Positions 52,850 to 62,102 of a stretch of DNA of 64,000 nucleotides are shown here, piece after piece. Position 1 is the first letter of the stretch. Each line of letters begins with the position of its first letter. The stretch is from positions 1 through 64,000 of the forward strand of contig CALXLA010000020.1 of NCBI GenBank assembly GCA_944389075.1, read 5' to 3'. The position numbers and the translations under genes are program-made. The notes beneath the pieces are model-generated. The model made no database searches and was not told the DNA's origin. It was given only the letters and a program-made list of their open reading frames with translations. This DNA is from an uncultured Spirochaetaceae bacterium (GTDB lineage Bacteria > Spirochaetota > Spirochaetia > Sphaerochaetales > Sphaerochaetaceae).

Positions 52850-53056
52850 CCGGCAGCTGTAGGCTTCGGGATATCACGTCCAGATCAAGCCTATGATATG
52901 GCAATGAAAAGCGATGGCGTGATTGTCGGGAGCGCAATTGTCAGACTATGTGAGGAATATGGCAGAGATTCGGTTCCATATGTATCTGAATATACGAGAA
53001 ACATGAAGGAAGCCGTAAGACGGGCTGGAGAAAGAGACGGCAGCAGCCAGCATTAA
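52850..53056 (+). pseudogene. trpA: Remnant of tryptophan synthase alpha subunit (trpA)
   Basis: In this frame the DNA reads VGFGISRPDQAYDMAMKSDG, then VIVGSAIVRLCEEYGRDSVP and about 25 more residues to a stop. That is the C-terminal phosphate-binding part of TrpA (VGFGIS and DGVIVGSAIV are signature blocks). About 200 N-terminal residues are absent: the coding similarity starts right after the M16 terminator. No trp genes remain nearby. It is a decayed fragment left by deletion. Confidence 0.85.
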
Positions 53057-53065
53057 AGGCTGCTG
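53041..53065. terminator. Hairpin between the trpA remnant and mazG
   Basis: CAGCAGCC-N9-GGCTGCTG, 8-bp stem overlapping the trpA remnant's stop. It probably ended the old trp transcript and now ends mazG on the minus strand, without a good T run. Confidence 0.5.
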
Positions 53066-53069
53066 GCCA

Positions 53070-53882
53070 TCATTCCATATCCTTTATCTCATCCCAGAGC
53101 TCATTCATTTCAGCTGCATGTTCCTTATCAAGAGGTATGGATCTTTCCGATGCAAGGATAAAAAGCTTCTGGAATCTGTCTATGACTTTTTCATTAGTTC
53201 TGTGAAGAACCGTATTCGGCCGGATCTTCATGAAGCGGGCAAGGTTGACCACAGAGAACAGGAGATCCCCGAGTTCTTCCTCGATATCATCCTTGTTTCC
53301 TGATGCTATTGCTTCCCTGACTTCATCAAGCTCTTCGCAAATCTTGTCAATGACACCTTCTGTGCTTTCCCAGTCGAATCCGACTTTCTTCAGTTTCTTC
53401 TGTATCTCATAGGCCTTTTCGAGAGGCGGAAGGGTAGTGGGAATATGTCCAAAGAAGTCCGATGCCTTGTCCTTATGTCCTTCGACATTTTCCTTTACGC
53501 TATTCCATAGGGAAAGGACTTCATCTGCATTCTGAGCCTTTTCCTCTCCAAATACATGGGGATGCCGCCTTATGAGCTTGTCACAGACTTCATTGATTGC
53601 ATCTACAGGAGGAAAGTCACCAGCCTCCTCATGTATCTTCAGATTCATGAAGACATTTATCATGATATCGCCGATTTCCTCCCGTTCTGAAGCGATGTCA
53701 TTCTTAATGACGCCATCAAGATATTCGTAGCTCTCATCAATCAATGATTCCGTAGTTGTCTTGTTTGTCTGGACACGATCCCATGGACAGCCGCCAGGAG
53801 CCCTTAGAATCGTAATTATCGTATAAAGCCTGTCAGCTGCTGAGCTGAAATCGTTCTGATGCTCTCTATAGTTATCGATCAT
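53070..53882 (-). CDS. mazG: Nucleoside triphosphate pyrophosphohydrolase MazG
   Basis: 270 residues with two MazG domains: the first has LRAPGGCPWDRVQT, LIDESYEYLD and EREEIGDIMINV, the second VGFDWESTEGVIDKICEELDEV and DIEEELGDLLFSVVNLARF with the EExxE/ExxD metal sites. It hydrolyses non-canonical or excess NTPs and limits (p)ppGpp-type stress effects. A large gene-poor region lies upstream. Confidence 0.96.
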   Translation of the reverse strand: MIDNYREHQNDFSSAADRLYTIITILRAPGGCPWDRVQTNKTTTESLIDESYEYLDGVIKNDIASEREEIGDIMINVFMNLKIHEEAGDFPPVDAINEVCDKLIRRHPHVFGEEKAQNADEVLSLWNSVKENVEGHKDKASDFFGHIPTTLPPLEKAYEIQKKLKKVGFDWESTEGVIDKICEELDEVREAIASGNKDDIEEELGDLLFSVVNLARFMKIRPNTVLHRTNEKVIDRFQKLFILASERSIPLDKEHAAEMNELWDEIKDME

Positions 53883-54598
53883 AGAATCGATGATATCACT
53901 TAAGCATCATGCTGAGAAACAGCGCATGTAATATCTTTCCTGATAACTGATATTAATTTGTAAAATATATGCAAAGATTAAATATATTAATTTTAAATTC
54001 AGATTATAAAATCTAAACTTTATAATATATGAATAAAATCTGATATATCAATCATGATGCGTGATTCACTTGCAAAAGGCCATGAACAAGGCAGAAAGCT
54101 GCTATCTCACCGCTTTCTGTATCATGGGGCAGTAACATGGTCAAAATGACACGAAAATCACTTGAAGAATATTTTAGTTGACAGAATATACATTATATCC
54201 ATGAAATTTTCAGAGTTTTTTGATCAGATAATCGGAATTACTGCAGTTGATAACAGAATCCTCTAGGAAATGGCTTTGCAAACGTATTTACTGTGACTGT
54301 GGGCTGGATCCGTGGTGTAATTTAATATATTAATATTTATTAAAATCTAATTAGATTATTTATATAAATATATTTGTAAACAATGTATTTATGATATATT
54401 TTATTCTGAATCTGAGAATATAACTAGGCATTCAGAATGCTATCTCGTTGTCACCTGATTGCGTATGAGCTGATTAAATACATTATATAGATGTAATTAT
54501 CTGTGTTCTATGGATTTTTATCGGATTGGATGATTCATAAATAGTAAGCAAATTATATTTAGAGTAGGGGCTTTCCCCCTACCCTTTTGCTATTGCAT
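53883..54598. other. AT-rich gene-free region (~715 bp)
   Basis: I see no coding gene or RNA I can support. There are short open frames (for example a 31-codon frame at 54054 and a 21-codon frame at 54201) without ribosome binding sites. TTGACA occurs at about 54178. Composition is clearly more AT-rich than the neighbours, which fits degraded or acquired DNA. Confidence 0.5.
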
Positions 54599-55993
54599 TC
54601 ATTGAATTGATGGATTGTACAGTTCCTCAATCGAGAAAAGCTTTATATCATCTGATTTGCTGGCTATTTCTTTAAAATCGTCTTCAAAGCCGGATTTTGA
54701 GAAGAACCAATAGGTGCATTTCTCATTTCCTCCCATTTCGGCTGCATATAATCGCATAAGATCCAGCTCTGACAATGGCATTTTGCGCTCTCTGTATTTT
54801 GCGCTGGCAATAATTGACTCTCTGCTTATTGCAGACTTTGCAACTACGTCTATTTCGATTTCTTTTTTCAGATGAGAGCTTCCTCCCCACCATGTGCCAA
54901 CTTCTCCAAGCGGAAATGGAAGTTCTGCATATTTTTCGATGAACTGACGGACGATATCTTCAAAAACCTTACCCATGAAATCGTTTAGATAAGGTTCTAC
55001 GACTTTGTCGTAAGCGTCCGGCATACGTCCTGATACAATTGTCGAGATATTTCTGGCTACGAAGAATGAATGGAATCTGAAGAACAGATCGCAAATCCTC
55101 CAGATGCCTTTCTTCTCTGATTCGCCAATAGGAATGATTTTATCGATGATTCCTACTTCACGGAGTTTCGTAAGATAAGAAGGAAGTGAACCTGACTGTA
55201 TGCCGGCACGGCTGGCTATATCAGAAATCTTAGTACATCCTGATGATATTGCATTCAATATGGAGCTATATGTAGATACATCGCTGAATTCTTCCTTCAG
55301 GTAATTCTCCCTTTCATTGAAAAGTACTGAGTTCATATCGAAAATGTTGTAAAGCAGATTTTCTTTCAAAGTTTCCCTGTCATCAAAAAGCTCCAGATAA
55401 CGAGGGACACCTCCGGTGATTCCATAAATCAGTGCTTTGTCCTGAGCGCTGTAGGATGGAACAAACTGTGTACTGACATAATAATCCATAGGCTGAAGCC
55501 TGAATTCACCTGTTATTCTTCCATGAAGAGGACTGTTTCTGCCAAGTACCTCATCTTCCATGAATGGTATTGATGATCCTGAAAGAATGAGAAAAAGTTT
55601 TGAGTTCTTTCCCTCATGATCCAGGATATTCTGAAGTACAGAGGAAACAGCATTATCGTTTTTCTTCGCAAGATAAGGAAATTCATCCATCACGAATATC
55701 AGCCGTTCAGCCGATGCATAATGCACAATAGCACGTAATGCTTCAATGAATGATGAAAAAGAAACAGAATATCCGATATAAATGCTTATTTGTTTTGAAA
55801 GCTCAATCAGATTATCTTCTTCCGATGATTTCTGGCAGGCAAGGAATATGTATTTCTTATCGCTAATGAATTTGTTTATCAACGTAGTCTTGCCTACTCT
55901 TCTTCGGCCATATACTGTCGCGAATTCAAGCTTTCCGCTAGCATACATTCTTTCAAGTCTTTTTAGTTCGCTGTTGCGTCCAATGAACATCAT
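54599..55993 (-). CDS. Archaeal-type ATPase with DUF234 domain
   Basis: 464 residues: an N-terminal STAND-like AAA domain (FIGRNSELKRLERMY, Walker A GRRRVGKTT at 29-37, Walker B LIFVMDEFPYL), a winged helix (KISDIASRAGIQSGSLPSYLTKL), and a C-terminal PD-(D/E)XK-like DUF234 segment (EIDVVAKS...IIASAKYRERKM). Members are common in archaea and gut anaerobes as isolated mobile genes; the role is unknown, possibly defence or DNA targeting. GAGGTG precedes two tandem ATGs; the second (55990) is better spaced. Flanks are AT-rich, suggesting horizontal transfer. Confidence 0.85.
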   Translation of the reverse strand: MMFIGRNSELKRLERMYASGKLEFATVYGRRRVGKTTLINKFISDKKYIFLACQKSSEEDNLIELSKQISIYIGYSVSFSSFIEALRAIVHYASAERLIFVMDEFPYLAKKNDNAVSSVLQNILDHEGKNSKLFLILSGSSIPFMEDEVLGRNSPLHGRITGEFRLQPMDYYVSTQFVPSYSAQDKALIYGITGGVPRYLELFDDRETLKENLLYNIFDMNSVLFNERENYLKEEFSDVSTYSSILNAISSGCTKISDIASRAGIQSGSLPSYLTKLREVGIIDKIIPIGESEKKGIWRICDLFFRFHSFFVARNISTIVSGRMPDAYDKVVEPYLNDFMGKVFEDIVRQFIEKYAELPFPLGEVGTWWGGSSHLKKEIEIDVVAKSAISRESIIASAKYRERKMPLSELDLMRLYAAEMGGNEKCTYWFFSKSGFEDDFKEIASKSDDIKLFSIEELYNPSIQ

Positions 55994-56054
55994 ACACCTC
56001 AGACTTGATTATATTATTAAAATAATTAACATTCAAATAATAATTATCAAAATG

Positions 56055-56594
56055 TTATAAATAAAGGTAATCATCAGTTGTCATGATTCTTCCGTGCACT
56101 GGTGTCAGATAAGAAAGTATTTTTTCAGCTTCCATTGCAGTTTCGTTGCTGATACCGGATACAGCATCCCTGAGATATATAAATTCAAGACCTTCATCGA
56201 TGCATGAGAATGCTGTGGACAGCACACAGCATTCAGCGACGACTCCTGTGAGGATGATCCTGTCATATTGCTTTGCAAGCTGTCTCAGCTCATCATTCCC
56301 GAAAGATGAATAGACTGATTTATAGAATACCTTGTGATTATCGATGTAAGGAATGAATTCATCCATGAATGCATTTGCATGCTCATCTTCATTTATAGCT
56401 GTATTCACATTGTTATATTCAATCCATCGCCCTGCTGGGCTTTGCGGTGCGATGAATGCTGTGAAGACACAGTTATGGCCGCTATCAAGGAGTCTGAGGA
56501 TATTCTTCTTTGTACGTGCAAGATCAGAACAGGCCCATGGCATATCCTCATTGTAGGCATTCTGCATATCGATAATAAGCACAAGATCCTTCAT
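56055..56594 (-). CDS. Isochorismatase-family cysteine hydrolase
   Basis: 179 residues from ATG 56594 (MKDLVLIIDMQNAYNED). The triad of the family is present: Asp in LIIDMQNAY, Lys in VFYKSVYSSF and Cys in LTGVVAECCVLSTA. Nicotinamidase, pyrazinamidase or isochorismatase activity cannot be told apart by eye. It is divergent from the nucleoside phosphorylase, and shares no operon. The ribosome binding site is weak. Confidence 0.85.
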   Translation of the reverse strand: MKDLVLIIDMQNAYNEDMPWACSDLARTKKNILRLLDSGHNCVFTAFIAPQSPAGRWIEYNNVNTAINEDEHANAFMDEFIPYIDNHKVFYKSVYSSFGNDELRQLAKQYDRIILTGVVAECCVLSTAFSCIDEGLEFIYLRDAVSGISNETAMEAEKILSYLTPVHGRIMTTDDYLYL

Positions 56595-56684
56595 GGCTTC
56601 AATATAGCATGAATTGATCTCAATCGCATGATTATCATTAGCCTTGAATAGCCACAATGAGCTAAACTATCACAGAGGTGGAAG

Positions 56685-57440
56685 ATGAGTGAAAAGATGC
56701 CGCATATCCAGCTGGACTCTGATGTGAATGCTAAATATGCAATACTGCCGGGAGATCCGAAAAGGACGGAGAGAATAGCGGCTTTTCTCGCAGATACAGA
56801 TGATTATGGGATGAGCCGCGAATACAGAAGCATTGCAGGTTCATATAAAGATACCAGGATCCTTGCAATGTCCACTGGTATGGGAGGTCCTTCTGCCGCG
56901 ATAGCTGTCGAGGAACTCAGAAAGATAGGTGTTGAATGGATCATAAGGATCGGAAGTGCCGGAGCTCTCAAGTCTGGATTCTCCATCGGAGATCTTGTAA
57001 TTGCCACAGGTGCCATAAGGACAGAAGGCACAAGTTGCGGGTACATTGATCCAGAGTATCCTGCAATTGCTGATTACAAGCTGCTATCCATACTCGATGC
57101 AAAGGCTGAAGAGCTTAGCATGCGGTACAGAATGGGAATCTGCAGAAGCCATGATACGATGTATGGTGACCGCAATCCGGAGCTTTATGACAAATGGTCG
57201 AGGACCCCTGCCCTCGCCTCTGATATGGAAACCGCTACAGTCCTTACTGTCGCATCGCTCAGAGGAATGCATGCAGCTTCTGTACTGAATATCGTGTCGC
57301 TTTTCAAAGATGACGTGCCGGCTTCTGTCGGACGCTATGCAGGGAATGAATCGCTTGCTATGATTGGTGAGAAAAATGAGATAATCCTGGCCTTGGAAGC
57401 TCTTTCGGCAATTGGAAAAGGAGGACGTAATGTCAGATAA
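56685..57440 (+). CDS. Nucleoside phosphorylase (uridine phosphorylase-like)
   Basis: 251 residues of the NP-I family: YAILPGDPKRTERIAAFL (phosphate loop), STGMGGPSAAIAVEEL, RIGSAGALKSGFSIGDLVIATGA and SDMETATVLTVASLRGM. It cleaves a nucleoside with phosphate to base and (deoxy)ribose-1-phosphate. Uridine is the best guess from the N-terminal MPHIQLDSDV type start; a purine is possible. AGAGGTGG precedes the ATG. Its end overlaps the ECF S-component gene, the first of three transporter genes, implying that the substrate is imported. Confidence 0.85.
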   Translation: MSEKMPHIQLDSDVNAKYAILPGDPKRTERIAAFLADTDDYGMSREYRSIAGSYKDTRILAMSTGMGGPSAAIAVEELRKIGVEWIIRIGSAGALKSGFSIGDLVIATGAIRTEGTSCGYIDPEYPAIADYKLLSILDAKAEELSMRYRMGICRSHDTMYGDRNPELYDKWSRTPALASDMETATVLTVASLRGMHAASVLNIVSLFKDDVPASVGRYAGNESLAMIGEKNEIILALEALSAIGKGGRNVR

Positions 57441-58038
57441 GAACATCTTCAGGACAAAATTCGATGTTGCGACTATTGTGCTTATTCCTGCTTGTATAGG
57501 AATAAACTATATTGGCAAGCTTTTTGCTGCTGCTCTCAAGCTTCCGCTATGGCTTGATTCAATTGGAACATGTATCGGCGCATGTCTCGGAGGTCCTGTG
57601 ATCGGAGGAATCTGCGGAGCTGCGAACAATCTGATTTACGGCCTTACCACAGGTGATTCAATTACGCTCATCTATGCACTTACAAGCCTTTTTATCGGCT
57701 TCTTTGTCGGCATAATGGCAAGATGCGGTTTCATGAAATCATTTGGCAAAGCCATCCTGACATCGCTTGTCGCGGCAGCCGCTGCCATTGTGGTCTCCAC
57801 ACCTCTGAACATAATCTTCTGGGGCGGACAGACCGGCAATGTATGGGGCGATGCCGTCTTTGCAGCAGCTCAGGCCGCTTCACTTCCTCTCTGGCTTTCA
57901 TCGCTTGCTGATGAGATAATCGTCGATGTTCCGGATAAGATCATCACACTCATACTTGTCTATATCATACTCAAGGCTCTCCCTGATAAGCTCACGACGC
58001 TTTATGAGGAAGGAGACAGAATCGAGAGGCTTGATTAG
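57430..58038 (+). CDS. ECF transporter substrate-binding (S) component
   Basis: 202 residues from ATG 57430, with AAAGGAGG upstream. About six hydrophobic helices (VATIVLIPACIGINYIG, CIGACLGGPVIGGICGAANNLIYGL, IVVSTPLNIIFWGG), the pattern of ECF S proteins, including GGPVIGGICGAANN. It determines the substrate of the energy-coupling factor transporter; the partner T and A genes follow. Its overlap with the phosphorylase gene suggests a nucleoside or base. This is inferred from position. Confidence 0.85.
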   Translation: MSDKNIFRTKFDVATIVLIPACIGINYIGKLFAAALKLPLWLDSIGTCIGACLGGPVIGGICGAANNLIYGLTTGDSITLIYALTSLFIGFFVGIMARCGFMKSFGKAILTSLVAAAAAIVVSTPLNIIFWGGQTGNVWGDAVFAAAQAASLPLWLSSLADEIIVDVPDKIITLILVYIILKALPDKLTTLYEEGDRIERLD

Positions 58039-58814
58039 TGAAGTCTATCAGCTTATATAGGGACAACGGGACGTGGCTATGCCGCGTCCATCCATTTACG
58101 AAGCTGATGTATATAGCATCAGCTATACTTGTTCCATTGCTGATTGGCTCTCTGTGGGCTTATGCAGTCTTCATCGCATTGGATGTCATAATCCTGCTGT
58201 CAGGCAAATCTCTCAAGCGTGCTCGTGGTCTTGTCATATTCTCACTGACGATAATCCTCACGATATTCATAATCAGAGGTCTTTTCGATGAGGATAATAT
58301 AACTCCTCTTTTCTCTATCGGCCCTGCTGTATTCTATGTGGAAGGTCTGATGAAGGCACTTCATACCGGATGCGTAATCATCAATATGCTGCTCTCCTTC
58401 TCCATCCTTGTCCTCACATCCAAACCTGAGGATATCGCGGATGAGATGGAAAGGCATGGTTTCTCTCCGCGATTCAGCTATGTGATATCATCCGTATTCA
58501 GCATCATACCTCAGATGATGAGCACTATGAGCACGATAACGGATGCTCAGAAAAGCCGTGGAATGGAAACGGAAGGAAGCCTCTCGAAGCGCATGAAGGC
58601 TTTCATACCGCTTATAACGCCAGTTGTGACAAGCTCACTCATCAATACAAGGGAAAGAGCCATAGCGCTTGAGGTAAGAGGTTTTTCCTCTGCTAAGAAG
58701 AGGACATTCCTCAATCCATGGAAGAAGCACAGAGGCGATGCGGCAATGACAATCATAATGCTCATTACAGTCATAGCAACGGCAATCTGGAGGTTGGCAA
58801 CGTGGCTTTTATAG
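58038..58814 (+). CDS. ecfT: ECF transporter transmembrane protein EcfT
   Basis: 258 residues. GTG start overlapping the S-gene stop (TAGTG). Five or so helices and the two Ala-Arg-Gly coupling motifs of EcfT: DAQKSRGME and ERAIALEVRGF, which contact the ATPases. LFIGSL... starts PFTKLMYIASAILVPLLIG, the conserved HPxxKL segment (HPFTKL). It overlaps the ATPase gene by 13 bases. Confidence 0.93.
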   Translation: MKSISLYRDNGTWLCRVHPFTKLMYIASAILVPLLIGSLWAYAVFIALDVIILLSGKSLKRARGLVIFSLTIILTIFIIRGLFDEDNITPLFSIGPAVFYVEGLMKALHTGCVIINMLLSFSILVLTSKPEDIADEMERHGFSPRFSYVISSVFSIIPQMMSTMSTITDAQKSRGMETEGSLSKRMKAFIPLITPVVTSSLINTRERAIALEVRGFSSAKKRTFLNPWKKHRGDAAMTIIMLITVIATAIWRLATWLL

Positions 58815-60478
58815 AGATTGAGAATCTCAAATACAGATATCCTAAGGCAGAAAGGCTTGCGCTGGATGGCATTTCGCTTTCCATAGAGAAAGGCAGTTTT
58901 GTCGGAATCATAGGCAGGAACGGAGCCGGCAAATCAACGCTTGCAAGCGCTATCATCGGTCTCGTCCCTCAGTTCTACAAAGGAGCCTATGGCGGTAAAG
59001 TCTCCGTCGCGGGAATGGATGCCGCCACAGTACCTGTAGGAGAACTCTCAAGAAAAGTCGGCCTTATATTCCAGAATCCTTTCAATCAGCTGTCAGGAGC
59101 AAAGGATAATGTCTATGAAGAGACATGCTTCGGCATGCAGAACTTCGGCATTGAGCCTGATGAGATGAGACGGCGCGCAGATGAGACGCTGAAGATGCTT
59201 GGCATCTATGATTTCAGGGACAGAAATCCATTTGACCTCTCAGGCGGCCAGATGCAGCGCGTGGCCATAGCTTCGATCCTTGTCCTCCATCCGGAGGTGA
59301 TAATCCTTGATGAACCTACGAGCCAGCTTGATCCTGCAGGTTCTGATGAGGTTTTCAAAGCTGTTGAGCGCCTGACAGAAGAAGGCATCACAGTCATCAT
59401 GATTGAGCAGAAAATCGATAAGATTGCTGAATATTCTGACAGGATGATACTGCTTGATGATGGAAAACTCATTGCTGATGGCACTCCTGATGAAGTCCTC
59501 TCAAGAGAAGGTCTCGATGCTTATGGAATCATCCCTCCTGCATCTGTACGCATCTCAAAAGCATTGGGATATAAAGACGGGCAAGGCTTCTACCCTGCTA
59601 CTGCAGACAAAGCCGTGAAGCTGCTTTCTGGGAAGATACAGTTCAAACAGCACATTGAGGATGATAAAACTACTCAATCCTCAGAACGGATTTCCGTTCA
59701 GAATCTGTCATTTCACTATCATGAAGGCTTGGATATCCTTCATGACTTCTCTCTTTCACTTGATGGCAGGACTACTGCGATCATCGGCCAGAATGGCGCT
59801 GGAAAGACAACGCTTGCAAAGCTTCTGAAAGGTCTTCTCAAGCCATCAGAAGGAAAGATTCTCCTCGATGGGAATGATATCTCATCATCTACTGCTGCAT
59901 CGCTCGCAGGCAGTATCGGATACGTATTCCAGAATCCAGATGACCAGATATTCAAGCCAAAGGTGATTGATGAGGTGATGTTCGGTCCTTTGAATATAGG
60001 GATGAATGATGAAGAGGCAAAAGAAAGTGCCATGGAAGCGCTTTCAATGGTGAATCTCGCCTCTGCATCTGAAAGGAATCCTTATGACCTCGATCTTCAT
60101 GAGAGGAAGCTTGTTGCGCTTGCTTCAGTCATTGCCATGGATCCCGATGTGATAATCCTTGATGAGCCTACTATTGCGCAGGATGACAGCGGAAAGCAGC
60201 TTATTCAGAAAATCATCAGAGGACTCAGGGATAATGATAAGCTCGTAATCTCGATCCTGCATGATATGGATCTTGTAGCTGCATCCTTTGAGCGTGTGAT
60301 AGCAATGGCTTCAGGCACCATAATCGCAGATGGCACTCCCCGTGAGGTATTCAGCAATGAGGATGTGCTCAGGAAAGCAGGTCTGGAACTTCCTCATATT
60401 ACAATGCTTGCAAAGAAGCTTAGCTCTGGATCTGTAGTGCTTTCAGATGAGGAGTTTTTAGGATTAGTTGGCTCTTAA
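58802..60478 (+). CDS. ECF transporter ATPase, two fused domains (EcfA1-EcfA2)
   Basis: 559 residues from GTG 58802, with GGAGG 8 bases upstream. Two ABC ATPase domains in one chain. First: Walker A GRNGAGKST (38-46), LSGGQMQRVAIA, VIILDEPTSQLDP. Second: GQNGAGKTT, and a degenerate signature DLHERKLVALAS in place of LSGGQ, with VIILDEPTIAQDD. Most ECF modules have two separate ATPase genes; the fusion replaces them and, with S and T, makes a complete importer. The operon is phosphorylase-S-T-A; it ends convergently with a lipoprotein gene. Confidence 0.93.
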   Translation: MAFIEIENLKYRYPKAERLALDGISLSIEKGSFVGIIGRNGAGKSTLASAIIGLVPQFYKGAYGGKVSVAGMDAATVPVGELSRKVGLIFQNPFNQLSGAKDNVYEETCFGMQNFGIEPDEMRRRADETLKMLGIYDFRDRNPFDLSGGQMQRVAIASILVLHPEVIILDEPTSQLDPAGSDEVFKAVERLTEEGITVIMIEQKIDKIAEYSDRMILLDDGKLIADGTPDEVLSREGLDAYGIIPPASVRISKALGYKDGQGFYPATADKAVKLLSGKIQFKQHIEDDKTTQSSERISVQNLSFHYHEGLDILHDFSLSLDGRTTAIIGQNGAGKTTLAKLLKGLLKPSEGKILLDGNDISSSTAASLAGSIGYVFQNPDDQIFKPKVIDEVMFGPLNIGMNDEEAKESAMEALSMVNLASASERNPYDLDLHERKLVALASVIAMDPDVIILDEPTIAQDDSGKQLIQKIIRGLRDNDKLVISILHDMDLVAASFERVIAMASGTIIADGTPREVFSNEDVLRKAGLELPHITMLAKKLSSGSVVLSDEEFLGLVGS

Positions 60479-60483
60479 CGCAC

Positions 60484-61311
60484 TCAAAATGCTATCTGGG
60501 AGTCTACAATGGTCAGAGGAATAGTGGAGACAGATGTGTAGCCATTATAAGCAAACGAACATGATGCATAAATATAAATCGAAGGCATCTGAAAATATGA
60601 TGCAGCATCATTATAATCGAATTCTCTTTTTTCGCTCCTACCCTGCTCTTCTATATAATAACTTATATCAGTCATGAATGGCTCGCCATTCGTCCTCAGC
60701 AATGTGTAGACCATTTGGTAGGAAGTATTAGGATTAAGCGTTAACTGAATTGCAAATCCTTCTTCGTATTCAACTGTAGAAATTGAATATGTTATTGTTC
60801 TGTCATATCGAGTTTGAGTATCGACAGGAAAAGAATCAAGGCTATCTGGAAATTGTGGGCGCAAATTTGGTTTTTCTGCATCAACAAATTCGTATAATCC
60901 AATTCTGGAACTTGTTGTCGAGCTTCCAACGGCATCAATTGGATATACAGTGACAGTTGAAATCGGAGGATCGTCTGTTCCTACATGTATCGTTGTATTT
61001 GGTATTATATTTCGAGTAGTATTAACAAATTGAGAATTATATTGGCTTATTAGTGATGAGGAAGCATTTCCACTGACAAGGCCTGTCTGCGGTGCTATAG
61101 CATAAAAGAAGTAAAGCCGCGGAAAGCCATTTTTAGGATCAAGATGATGTACTTCATCATCGCTTGCATAACTCAGATTGAAACATATTGCACCATTTGT
61201 AATTGTGTACTCGTTATTGCGTTCCCATCTGAATCTACGTTGAATACCACAGGTAGTAAAAAGAAGAAGGACAGCAATTACTAAAGATGTGATGGAGATA
61301 ATCCTCTTCAT
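60484..61311 (-). CDS. Lipoprotein of unknown function (275 aa)
   Basis: Starts MKRIISITSLVIAVLLLFTTC, a lipobox (LFTTC) lipoprotein; the ATG at 61311 follows GGGAAAAAGC. The mature part is beta-rich (EYTITNGAICFNLSYASDD, TIHVGTDDPPISTVTVYP, ISYYIEEQGRSEKREF), with no domain I recognise, and fewer FN3-like cues than the 6-19 kb proteins. It lies 52 bases downstream of the TPR protein on the same strand, so it may be at the end of the cmk-rpsA-TPR run. Five bases separate its end from ecfA. Confidence 0.75.
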   Translation of the reverse strand: MKRIISITSLVIAVLLLFTTCGIQRRFRWERNNEYTITNGAICFNLSYASDDEVHHLDPKNGFPRLYFFYAIAPQTGLVSGNASSSLISQYNSQFVNTTRNIIPNTTIHVGTDDPPISTVTVYPIDAVGSSTTSSRIGLYEFVDAEKPNLRPQFPDSLDSFPVDTQTRYDRTITYSISTVEYEEGFAIQLTLNPNTSYQMVYTLLRTNGEPFMTDISYYIEEQGRSEKREFDYNDAASYFQMPSIYIYASCSFAYNGYTSVSTIPLTIVDSQIAF

Positions 61312-61362
61312 GCTTTTTCCCATTGCTGTCCATTATAAGATATTAATCTGCAGAATAAACGA

Positions 61363-62064
61363 TTAGTTCATGGAAATCAGATGTGCTTCTGCAAGTCTTG
61401 CATATTCGCTTGCACTGCCTGTTGCAGTCTCAAGATAGAGACCTGTAAGCTGTTCGAGCGTTGCGACTGCGAGATCTGTGTTCCCTTCTGACTCATAGAT
61501 TCTTGCTGCATTGTAGAGTGCCTTCGGTGCAAATGCGGATTCATCGCCATATGTATCGAAGACCCTGTTGTAAAGAGCAAGCGCTTCTGTATTATTGCCA
61601 AGGTTGTCATAGCATGCTGCAGCATTCATGATGCAGAGCTGTGCCATATAGGAGTCACTCATGGCATCTGCAATGCTCAGATACATATCAGCAGCTTCCT
61701 GATAATTTCCATTCTCATAAGCAGCATCAGCAAGAAGATACTGAGCCTTCGCGCCTGGATATGTATCAAGACCAAGAGCTACAAGTTCATCTGCCTTTGC
61801 ATTGAAGGATTCAAGAGTGGATGCATATTCAGCTGTTGATGAATCCATTAAGGCAAGAGAACTGTATTCGGTCTCTGCATCAAGCAGAAGATTGAACTGA
61901 GCATCTCTCTTGCTCTCCAGAGAAGTGAGAACTATAGCAAGAGCTACGGCAACAACGATAATAACAACGAAGATAACGACTATCAGCTTAGCGTGATTCG
62001 TAAGAAAAGATGTAAGCGAATTCGATACCTTCTGAGAGCTTGTGAGTTTGTTCTTTTCGGCCAT
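61363..62064 (-). CDS. Membrane-anchored TPR protein
   Basis: 233 residues from ATG 62064 (MAEKNKLTSSQK). One helix at ~25-48 (KLIVVIFVVIIVVAVALAIVL) anchors the protein; a TPR-rich part follows, with YPGAKAQYLLADAAYENGNYQEAADMYL, AACYDNLGNNTEALALYNRV and ALYNAARIYESEGNTDLA. It resembles the YfgM-type inner-membrane TPR proteins of periplasmic chaperone networks. Right behind rpsA. The ribosome binding site AAGGAG (62100-62095) is separated from the ATG by a hairpin. Confidence 0.8.
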   Translation of the reverse strand: MAEKNKLTSSQKVSNSLTSFLTNHAKLIVVIFVVIIVVAVALAIVLTSLESKRDAQFNLLLDAETEYSSLALMDSSTAEYASTLESFNAKADELVALGLDTYPGAKAQYLLADAAYENGNYQEAADMYLSIADAMSDSYMAQLCIMNAAACYDNLGNNTEALALYNRVFDTYGDESAFAPKALYNAARIYESEGNTDLAVATLEQLTGLYLETATGSASEYARLAEAHLISMN

Positions 62065-62074
62065 CAATCAATAA

Positions 62075-62094
62075 CTGCGGGCTTTCACCCGCAG
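62075..62094 (-). promoter_or_regulatory. Hairpin between ribosome binding site and start of the TPR gene
   Basis: CTGCGGG-N6-CCCGCAG, a 7-bp perfect stem located between AAGGAG and the ATG. Folding would bring the two to about 10 bases. It has no T run, so it is not an obvious terminator. Confidence 0.5.
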
Positions 62095-62102
62095 CTCCTT
62101 TC

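Noticed and set aside
54054-54149. 31-codon frame in the AT-rich gap
   Set aside because: No ribosome binding site and no recognisable similarity.
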